From contig NZ_JACEIC010000002.1 of the NCBI RefSeq assembly GCF_013778305.1, forward strand, positions 3,187,669 through 3,251,668: a stretch of 64,000 nt of DNA. The letters run 5' to 3'. Positions 35,562 to 41,828 of this stretch are shown piece by piece (position 1 is the stretch's first letter; each line of letters begins with the position of its first letter). The stretch is from Nocardioides agri (GTDB lineage: Bacteria; Actinomycetota; Actinomycetes; Propionibacteriales; Nocardioidaceae). The notes beneath the pieces are model-generated. The model did not search any database and was not told where the DNA came from. It worked only from the letters and a program-made list of their open reading frames with translations. Made by a program: the position numbers and the translations under genes.

Positions 35562-36047
35562 CTACGTGCCGGTCCGGCCGTCGATCGTCTCCCGGAGCAG
35601 GTCCATGTGGCCGAGGTGGCGGGCGTACTCCTGGAGCACCTGCACGAACACGTCGCGGATCGTCTCGATCCGGTCGCCGGGGTCGATGACGACGTCGAGC
35701 GCCTCGCCCGGGAGGTGGTCGAGCCAGGCGTCGGCCTGCGCACAGGTCTCCCGCCAGGTCGCGAACGCCTCCTCGACCACGGCGGGGTCCGCGACCGCGC
35801 CGTCGAACTGCGAGTCCCAGACGCCGTCGATCACGAAGAGCTGGGTCTCCTCCGGGTGCTGCTGGAGGACCCGCCGGAACCAGTGGTGCTCGAGCTGGGC
35901 CAGGTGGCGGACGAGCCCGAGCAGGCTGAGGGTGCTGGGCTGGACCGCCCGTCGGGCCAGCTGCTCGGCATCGAGATCGGCGGTCTTGCGCTCGACCGCG
36001 TCCCGGAAGTCGCCCAGCCAGCGGCGGAGAGTGGCGAGCTCGCTCAT
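35562..36047 (-). CDS. DinB/DUF664 family protein, paralogue 2
   Basis: 161 aa four-helix-bundle protein of the DinB-like (DUF664/MST) type. PSTLSLLGLVRHLAQLEHHW and VLQEYARHLGHMDLLRETID carry the His residues that form the family's divalent metal site. These proteins are often thiol-dependent (mycothiol) transferases or hydrolases, so a link to mycothiol is possible. Overlaps the preceding paralogue by ATGA. Confidence 0.85.
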   Translation of the reverse strand: MSELATLRRWLGDFRDAVERKTADLDAEQLARRAVQPSTLSLLGLVRHLAQLEHHWFRRVLQQHPEETQLFVIDGVWDSQFDGAVADPAVVEEAFATWRETCAQADAWLDHLPGEALDVVIDPGDRIETIRDVFVQVLQEYARHLGHMDLLRETIDGRTGT

Positions 36048-36541
36048 GCGCCGGTCCGTCCGTCGATGCACTCGCGCAGCAGGTCGGCGTGGCCGCAGTG
36101 CCGCGCGTACTCCTCGATCAGGTGCACGACGACCTCGCGCATCTCGATGTCGCCGTCGTCGTGCTGCCCGAGGACGTCCATCGCGTGGGTGGCCTGGAAC
36201 TCCTCGGCGTACGCGACCTCGGCCCGCCACGCCGCCCACGCCTCGGCCACCACCGCGTCGTCGGCGACCGCACCGTCGAAGTCGGCGTCACGGTGCTCGT
36301 CCTTGCCCCACATCTTCGGCAGCTCGAGGTGGCGGTCCATCACCCGGCGCCACCAGGAGTACTCGACCGCGGCGAGGTGCCGCACCAGCCCGAGCAGCGA
36401 CAGCGTCGACGGCGGCACCGACCGCCGGGCCAGCTGCTCCGCGTCGAGCCCGTCGCAGATGCGCTCGAAGGTCTTCCGGAAGTGCGTGAGGTAGTCCCGC
36501 AGGACCGCATCCTCGCCGCGCAGCATCTCCTCGTTCGTCAT
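36044..36541 (-). CDS. DinB/DUF664 family protein, paralogue 1
   Basis: 165 aa, same architecture as its downstream neighbour: PSTLSLLGLVRHLAAVEYSW and LIEEYARHCGHADLLRECID, ending DGRTGA versus DGRTGT. The two are a tandem duplication translated as a coupled pair (ATGA at 36044-36047). The conserved His residues of the metal site are present in both. Divergent from ileS. Confidence 0.85.
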   Translation of the reverse strand: MTNEEMLRGEDAVLRDYLTHFRKTFERICDGLDAEQLARRSVPPSTLSLLGLVRHLAAVEYSWWRRVMDRHLELPKMWGKDEHRDADFDGAVADDAVVAEAWAAWRAEVAYAEEFQATHAMDVLGQHDDGDIEMREVVVHLIEEYARHCGHADLLRECIDGRTGA

Positions 36542-36660
36542 GGCCCCACCCGACCAGCCCGCACCGACGCCGCGCAACCGAGATGGTCCTGCCGCGCCCC
36601 CGACGCGGCACCGCCACGCCGGACCAGCCATCTGATTGGCGGGCCGGGACGGGCACGCCG

Positions 36661-36872
36661 TACGCTTCGCAGCACAGGCGTCCGAGCCGTCATCAGCGGC
36701 GAGCCTCCGGAAGAACAGCCCCACCCACCGGCCGGGGCCCAGTAGAACCGGACGGGTAGGCCCGTCACAGCCGTGAACGAGCGGTCTCGCAAGAGACAAG
36801 CAGGGTGGTACCGCGGTCTCCCGGGAACGGGGAGGTCGTCCCTGCGGTGGAGGACGACCCGACCGCAGGAGA
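36661..36872 (+). promoter_or_regulatory. T-box riboswitch controlling ileS translation
   Basis: A TACGCT -10 (36661-36666) precedes the leader. A short stem I (AGGC 36676-36679 with GCCT 36703-36706) presents ATC (36692-36694), an Ile codon, in its loop. The T-box consensus AGGGTGGTACCGCG is at 36802-36815. GCAGGG (36800-36805) can pair with CCCTGC (36840-36845), the antisequestrator. Otherwise CCTGCGGT (36841-36848) pairs with ACCGCAGG (36862-36869) and hides the Shine-Dalgarno AGGAGA (36867-36872). Uncharged tRNA-Ile would thus free the ribosome site. This is the ultrashort-stem-I translational class known from Actinobacteria. Confidence 0.93.
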
Positions 36873-36880
36873 AGCCGACG

Positions 36881-39800
36881 ATGAGCTACCCGAAGAACGA
36901 CTCCGGCAGCGTGCCCTCGAGCCCGAGCTTCCCGGAGATCGAGGAGCGCATCCTCGAGTTCTGGGACAAGGACGGCACCTTCCAGGCGAGCGTCGACCAG
37001 CGCGACCCGGGCGAGGACGGCGCCAACGAGTTCGTCTTCTACGACGGCCCGCCGTTCGCCAACGGCCTGCCGCACTACGGCCACCTGCTGACCGGCTACG
37101 TCAAGGACCTGATCCCGCGCTACCAGACGATGCGCGGCAAGCGCGTCGAGCGCCGCTTCGGCTGGGACACCCACGGGCTGCCCGCCGAGCTGGAGGCGAT
37201 GCGCCTCAAGGGCATCAAGACCACCGACGAGATCCTCGAGCTGGGCATCGAGACGTTCAACGACGCCTGCCGGTCCTCGGTGCTGATGTACACCGACGAG
37301 TGGCGCGAGTACGTCACCCGCCAGGCGCGCTGGGTCGACTTCGACAACGACTACAAGACGATGAACCCCGACTACATGGAGTCGGTCATCTGGGCCTTCA
37401 AGCAGCTGCACGACAAGGGCTGGGTCTACGAGGGCTTCCGGGTGCTGCCCTACTGCTGGAACGACGAGACCCCGCTCTCCAACCACGAGCTGCGGATGGA
37501 CGACGACGTCTACCAGAACCGCCAGGACCCCGCGGTCACGGTCGGCTACGACGTGACGACCGACGGCCCGTTCCGGGGCGCCAAGCTGCTCGTCTGGACG
37601 ACGACCCCGTGGACGCTGCCCAGCAACCTCGCGGTGATGGTCGGCGAGGACATCGACTACGTCGTGGCCGAGGTCGACGGCACCCGCTACATCCTGGCCG
37701 AGGCGCGCCTCGCGGCGTACGCGCGCGAGCTGGGCGACGAGCCGACGATCACCTGGCGGGGCACGGGGGCCGAGCTCGTCGGGCTGACCTACACCCCGCC
37801 GTTCTCCTACTACCTGGGCCACGAGCGAGCGTTCCGCGTGGTCGCGGCCGAGTTCGTGACGACCACGGACGGCACGGGCATGGTGCACACCGCCGGCGCC
37901 TTCGGTGAGGACGACAAGATCGTCACCGACCGCGAGGGCATCGAGGCCGTCATGCCGGTCGGCAAGGACGGGAGGTTCACGTTCCCGGTCGTCGACTACG
38001 AGGGCCTGCAGGTCTTCGACGCCAACCTCCAGATCATCGACCACCTCAAGAGCGGCGGCGGCTCGGTCACCGAGGGCACGGTGCTGCTGCGCCGCGAGAC
38101 CTACGACCACAGCTACCCGCACTGCTGGCGCTGCCGGGAGCCCCTGATCTACAAGGGCGTCTCGTCGTGGTTCGTCGAAGTCACCGCGTTCAAGCAGCGG
38201 ATGCTCGAGCTCAACCAGCAGATCAACTGGGTGCCCGACCACATCCAGGAGGGCCAGTTCGGCAAGTGGCTCGAGAACGCCCGCGACTGGTCGATCACCC
38301 GCAACCGCTTCTGGGGCAGCCCGGTGCCGGTGTGGAAGAGCGACGACCCGACCTACCCCCGCATCGACGTCTACGGCTCCTTCGAGGAGATCGAGCGCGA
38401 CTTCGGCACGCTGCCGCGCAACCGGGACGGCGAGCCCGACCTGCACCGCCCGTACGTCGACGACCTGGTGCGCCCGAACCCCGACGACCCCCGGTCGATC
38501 GAGGAGGGCAAGTCGATGATGCGTCGGGTCCCCGACGTCCTCGACGTCTGGTTCGACTCCGGGTCGATGAGCTTCGCCCAGGTGCACGTCCCGTTCGAGA
38601 ACGAGGGGTGGTTCGAGCACCACTTCCCGGCCGACTTCATCGTGGAGTACATCGGCCAGACCCGCGGCTGGTTCTACACCCTGCACATCCTGGCGACCGC
38701 GATCTTCGACAAGCCGGCGTTCGAGAACTGCATCAGCCACGGCATCGTGCTCGGCTCCGACGGCAACAAGATGTCGAAGTCGCTGCGCAACTACCCCGAC
38801 GTGCGCGAGGTCTTCGACCGTGACGGCGCCGACGCGATGCGCTGGTTCCTGATGTCCTCGCCGATCCTGCGCGGCGGCAACCTCGTCGTCACGGAGCAGG
38901 GCATCCGCGACTCGGTGCGCCAGGTGCTGATCCCGCTCTGGAACAGCTGGTACTTCTTCCAGCTCTACGCCAACGCCTCGTCCTACGACGCGAGCCTGCG
39001 GACGGACTCGAGCGACCCGCTGGACCGCTACCTGCTGGCCAAGTGCCGCGACTTCGTCGCCGAGATGACCGAGGCGCTCGACGGGTACGCCGTCGCCGAG
39101 GCCTGCGACGCCACCCGGTCCTTCCTCGACGTGCTGACGAACTGGTACATCCGACGCTCGCGCGACCGCTTCTGGGGCGACAACCCGGCCGCCTTCGACA
39201 CCCTCTACACGGTGCTCGAGACCGTCTGTCGCGTGACCGCGCCGCTGCTGCCGCTGACGACCGAGGAGGTCTGGCGCGGCCTGACCGGCGGCCGCTCCGT
39301 GCACCTCGCCGACTGGCCGCTGGTGGACGAGCTGCCGGCCGACGACGCCCTGGTCGCGGCGATGGACACGGTCCGCGAGGTCTGCTCGGCCGCGTCCGCG
39401 CTGCGCAAGGCCCGCAACCTGCGCAACCGGCTCCCGCTCGCGTCGCTGACCGTCGTGGTGTCCGACCCGGACGCGCTCGCCGGCTTCGAGGCGATCGTCC
39501 GCGACGAGGTCAACGTCAAGGAGGTCCGGCTGCTCGCGGTCGACTCCGACGAGGCCGCGTCGTACGGCGTGGAGCAGAAACTCACTGTCAACGCGCGTGC
39601 CGCGGGCCCGCGCCTCGGCAAGGACGTGCAGCTCGCGATCAAGGGCTCCAAGTCCGGCGACTGGTCGGTCGCCGAGGACGGCACCGTCACCGCCGGCGGC
39701 CTGGCCCTGGTGGAGGGGGAGTACACCCTCGAGACCGTCGCCGGCTCGGCGGACGGTGGGTCCGCGACCGGTGTGCTGCGCAGCGGCGGCTTCGTGGTGC

Positions 39801-40054
39801 TCGACACCGACGTCACGCCGGAGCTCGCCGCCGAGGGTCTGGCCCGCGACCTCGTCCGGGCCGTCCAGCAGGCGCGCAAGGACGCCGGCCTGGAGGTCTC
39901 CGACCGGATCGCGCTCACGATCGCCGGCTCGGCGGAGGTCATCGCCGCGGCCACCGCCCATCGTGAGCTGATCACCGCCGAGACCCTCGCGACGGCGTAC
40001 GACGTGCACGAGGGTCCCGAGGGCGAGCCGGCGATCACGGTCGCGAAGGCCTGA
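36881..40054 (+). CDS. ileS: Isoleucyl-tRNA synthetase
   Basis: 1057 aa class I synthetase that charges tRNA-Ile. HIGH motif PFANGLPHYGHLL near residue 60, editing domain (WTTTPWTLPSNLAV), KMSKS as GNKMSKSLRNY near 632, then the anticodon-binding domain. It is the eukaryotic-like long type without the C-terminal zinc finger of short bacterial IleRS, as in other actinobacteria. ATG 36881 follows AGGAGA by 8 nt, and earlier in-frame starts would lie inside the T-box leader. Regulated by that T-box. Confidence 0.98.
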   Translation: MSYPKNDSGSVPSSPSFPEIEERILEFWDKDGTFQASVDQRDPGEDGANEFVFYDGPPFANGLPHYGHLLTGYVKDLIPRYQTMRGKRVERRFGWDTHGLPAELEAMRLKGIKTTDEILELGIETFNDACRSSVLMYTDEWREYVTRQARWVDFDNDYKTMNPDYMESVIWAFKQLHDKGWVYEGFRVLPYCWNDETPLSNHELRMDDDVYQNRQDPAVTVGYDVTTDGPFRGAKLLVWTTTPWTLPSNLAVMVGEDIDYVVAEVDGTRYILAEARLAAYARELGDEPTITWRGTGAELVGLTYTPPFSYYLGHERAFRVVAAEFVTTTDGTGMVHTAGAFGEDDKIVTDREGIEAVMPVGKDGRFTFPVVDYEGLQVFDANLQIIDHLKSGGGSVTEGTVLLRRETYDHSYPHCWRCREPLIYKGVSSWFVEVTAFKQRMLELNQQINWVPDHIQEGQFGKWLENARDWSITRNRFWGSPVPVWKSDDPTYPRIDVYGSFEEIERDFGTLPRNRDGEPDLHRPYVDDLVRPNPDDPRSIEEGKSMMRRVPDVLDVWFDSGSMSFAQVHVPFENEGWFEHHFPADFIVEYIGQTRGWFYTLHILATAIFDKPAFENCISHGIVLGSDGNKMSKSLRNYPDVREVFDRDGADAMRWFLMSSPILRGGNLVVTEQGIRDSVRQVLIPLWNSWYFFQLYANASSYDASLRTDSSDPLDRYLLAKCRDFVAEMTEALDGYAVAEACDATRSFLDVLTNWYIRRSRDRFWGDNPAAFDTLYTVLETVCRVTAPLLPLTTEEVWRGLTGGRSVHLADWPLVDELPADDALVAAMDTVREVCSAASALRKARNLRNRLPLASLTVVVSDPDALAGFEAIVRDEVNVKEVRLLAVDSDEAASYGVEQKLTVNARAAGPRLGKDVQLAIKGSKSGDWSVAEDGTVTAGGLALVEGEYTLETVAGSADGGSATGVLRSGGFVVLDTDVTPELAAEGLARDLVRAVQQARKDAGLEVSDRIALTIAGSAEVIAAATAHRELITAETLATAYDVHEGPEGEPAITVAKA

Positions 40055-40086
40055 TCGCAGGGACGCGACGCGGGATCGGACCGGCG

Positions 40087-40100
40087 CCACCGTGCGGTGG
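40087..40100 (+). terminator. Hairpin between ileS and cspA
   Basis: CCACCGTGCGGTGG is a self-complementary 14-mer 33 nt after the ileS stop. TAGCGT, the probable cspA -10, begins at the next base (40101-40106). It may therefore act as a terminator or as part of the cspA promoter. Confidence 0.4.
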
Positions 40101-40261
40101 TAGCGTGGCGGTGTTGGAGGGAGCGTCTGTGCTCCCTGCCGCCCGGCGGGCGGCGCATCTTGCACGTTCTTGGTCTTCGGTTCAGCTGGACATCAGGCTC
40201 CGGTGGATGGCTCCGGCTGGCAGCGGGCACCGCGTCCGCGCCGTTGACAGGAGGACAGCTC
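40101..40261 (+). promoter_or_regulatory. cspA promoter and long structured 5' leader
   Basis: From the TAGCGT box at 40101 to ATG 40262 there are about 150 nt without a gene. They include a hairpin GGGAGCGTCTGTGCTCCC near 40118 and an AGGAGG just before the start (about 40252). Long leaders are typical of cold-shock genes and allow temperature-dependent translation. Confidence 0.5.
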
Positions 40262-40465
40262 ATGGCACAGGGAACCGTGAAGTGGTTCAACGCCGAGAAG
40301 GGCTTCGGCTTCATCGCTCAAGACAGTGGCGGCCCGGACGTGTTCGTCCACTACTCCGCCATCCAGGGCAACGGCTACAAGTCGCTCGAGGAGAACCAGA
40401 AGGTCGAGTTCCAGACGACGCAGGGCCCGAAGGGTCCGCAGGCGGAGACCGTCAGCGTTCTCTGA
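40262..40465 (+). CDS. cspA: Cold-shock protein CspA family
   Basis: 67 aa OB-fold RNA chaperone. RNP1 KGFGFIAQ and RNP2 DVFVHYSAI are intact, and KWFNAEKGFG is the standard start. Binds single-stranded RNA and prevents secondary structure. A canonical ribosome site precedes ATG 40262 and a perfect 32-bp palindrome follows. Confidence 0.97.
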   Translation: MAQGTVKWFNAEKGFGFIAQDSGGPDVFVHYSAIQGNGYKSLEENQKVEFQTTQGPKGPQAETVSVL

Positions 40466-40498
40466 CCTCGGCGCTCGCTCGTCGAGCCCCAGGCACCC

Positions 40499-40530
40499 GG
40501 TGCCCCGCACGCGATCGCGTGCGGGGCACC
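40499..40530 (+). terminator. Perfect 32-bp palindrome after cspA
   Basis: The palindrome centres on CGATCG, with GGTGCCCCGCACG as the left arm, 33 nt after the stop. It would form a very stable hairpin, a likely intrinsic terminator. Confidence 0.75.
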
Positions 40531-40629
40531 GTCCGTCCCGGGCGAGGACAGCGCGAGGGAGTACTCTCGTCCCAGTGCCCGTAGCGCTCGCGTACCGTGC
40601 GTCAGCCCCGCGAGCAGGTCGGGAGAACG

Positions 40630-40884
40630 GTGCCAGACCCATCGCAGTCTCGAGCCGCAGATCACGAACGGCTCGCCCTCGGTCTCGACAACGTCGTCGC
40701 GGCCCGGGACCGCCTGGACGCGGGGCGGCGCGCCGGCGTCCGGCGCTGGGAGGAGCAGACGCTCCGCGCCGACCTCCTGGCCGCGCTGGAGTCGTACGCC
40801 GCCGCGATCACCGCGACCGGTGCTCCGCTGTCCTACCGGATGCGCGCCGAGATCGATCTCTACCGCCAGCTCGGCGGCGCGTGA
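40630..40884 (+). CDS. Conserved hypothetical small protein
   Basis: 84 aa, probably all-helical, with many Arg and Ala (LDNVVAARDRLDAGRRAGVR, LAALESYAAAITATGAPLSY). No motif recognised. GTG 40630 has GGGAGA 4-5 nt upstream. The gene ends 7 bp from the convergent LLM gene. Function unknown. Confidence 0.6.
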   Translation: MPDPSQSRAADHERLALGLDNVVAARDRLDAGRRAGVRRWEEQTLRADLLAALESYAAAITATGAPLSYRMRAEIDLYRQLGGA

Positions 40885-40891
40885 GGACCCG

Positions 40892-41737
40892 CTAGCCGAG
40901 GCCGAGCCGCCCGGCGAGGCGACCGAGGGAGGCGAGGACCTCGTCCTCGGCCTTGTCCGGGACGCCCCAGATCAGCTCGGTCGCGCCCTGCTCGGCCCAG
41001 GCCACGAGGTCGTCGGGGTCGGGGCGGAACGCGATCAGGATCCGGATCTCCGGTGCGCCGGCCCGGCCGGCGTCGGCCCAGGCCTTCTTCAGGGCCTCGA
41101 TCTGCCCGGAGATGTCCTGCTGGGTCGGCGTGGTCATCCAGCCGTCGGCGTTGGCCGCGATCCACGCGAACGTCTTGGGGCCGCCGCCGGCGCCGATGAT
41201 CAGGGGGATGTGCGCGGCCGGCTTGGGGTAGGCCCACGACGGTCCGAACGACACGAACTCCCCGTCGTAGGACGCCTCCTCCTGGGTCCACAGCGCGCGC
41301 ATCGCCTCGACGTACTCCTTGAGCACGGTCCGGCGCCTCGCTGCGGGCACGTGGTGGTCGGCGAGCTCGTCGGTGTTCCAGCCGAAGCCGGCGCCGATCT
41401 CCACCCGGCCGTCGGAGAGGTGGTCGAGCGTCGCGATCTGCTTGGCGAGCGTGATCGGGTCGGACTCCACCGGCAGGGCGACCGCGGTCGAGAGCCTGAT
41501 CCGTGAGGTCGCCTGGGCGACGGTCGCGAGCGAGACCCACGGGTCGAGCGTGCGCAGGTAGCGGTCGTCGGGCAGGGTCTCGTCGCCGGTCCCCGGGTGT
41601 GCGGCGGTCCGCTTGACCGGGATGTGGGTGTGCTCGGGCACGTAGAAGGTGTCGAAGCCCCGCTCCTCCGCGGCCGCGGCCAGCGTCGCCGGGCGGATGC
41701 CGCGGTCGGAGGTGAAGAGCACGAGTCCGTTGCGCAT
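40892..41737 (-). CDS. LLM-class F420-dependent oxidoreductase
   Basis: 281 aa, TIGR03619-like. The N-terminus reads NGLVLFTSDRGIRPATLAAA, with FYVPEHTHIP, GRVEIGAGFGWNTDELADH and IPLIIGAGGGPKTFAWIA further on. TIM-barrel features of F420-dependent LLM proteins are complete. ATG 41737 is 7 nt behind TAGGCT (41750-41745), a leaderless start. A full-consensus KstR-like site lies just upstream of the -10. Substrate unknown; probably lipid or steroid linked. Confidence 0.88.
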   Translation of the reverse strand: MRNGLVLFTSDRGIRPATLAAAAEERGFDTFYVPEHTHIPVKRTAAHPGTGDETLPDDRYLRTLDPWVSLATVAQATSRIRLSTAVALPVESDPITLAKQIATLDHLSDGRVEIGAGFGWNTDELADHHVPAARRRTVLKEYVEAMRALWTQEEASYDGEFVSFGPSWAYPKPAAHIPLIIGAGGGPKTFAWIAANADGWMTTPTQQDISGQIEALKKAWADAGRAGAPEIRILIAFRPDPDDLVAWAEQGATELIWGVPDKAEDEVLASLGRLAGRLGLG

Positions 41738-41744
41738 GGGCCCG

Positions 41745-41773
41745 AGCCTAGCGCAGCAATAGAACGTGTTTCA
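41745..41773 (-). promoter_or_regulatory. Promoter with KstR-like operator
   Basis: The minus-strand -10 TAGGCT is at 41750-41745. TAGAACGTGTTTCA (41760-41773) fits TnnAACnnGTTnnA exactly and covers the -35 zone. Eleven of its bases are identical to the site at 10511. Confidence 0.55.
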
Positions 41774-41796
41774 GTTTCGCCCGGCGAGCCTCTGTC

Positions 41797-41819
41797 GGGC
41801 GCCCGGGTCGCGGGCGCCC
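41797..41819 (-). terminator. Hairpin after the metalloprotease gene
   Basis: Two copies of the self-complementary GGGCGCCC (41797-41804 and 41812-41819) can pair around a 7-nt loop, 9 bp beyond the minus-strand stop at 41829. Confidence 0.55.
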
Positions 41820-41828
41820 ACCCTCGGG

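Noticed and set aside
36044..40165. Open frame of over 1300 codons antisense to ileS
   Set aside because: Shadow of a high-GC coding strand: low-complexity Arg/Val/Asp-rich translation with no domain, running opposite a complete ileS and the T-box.
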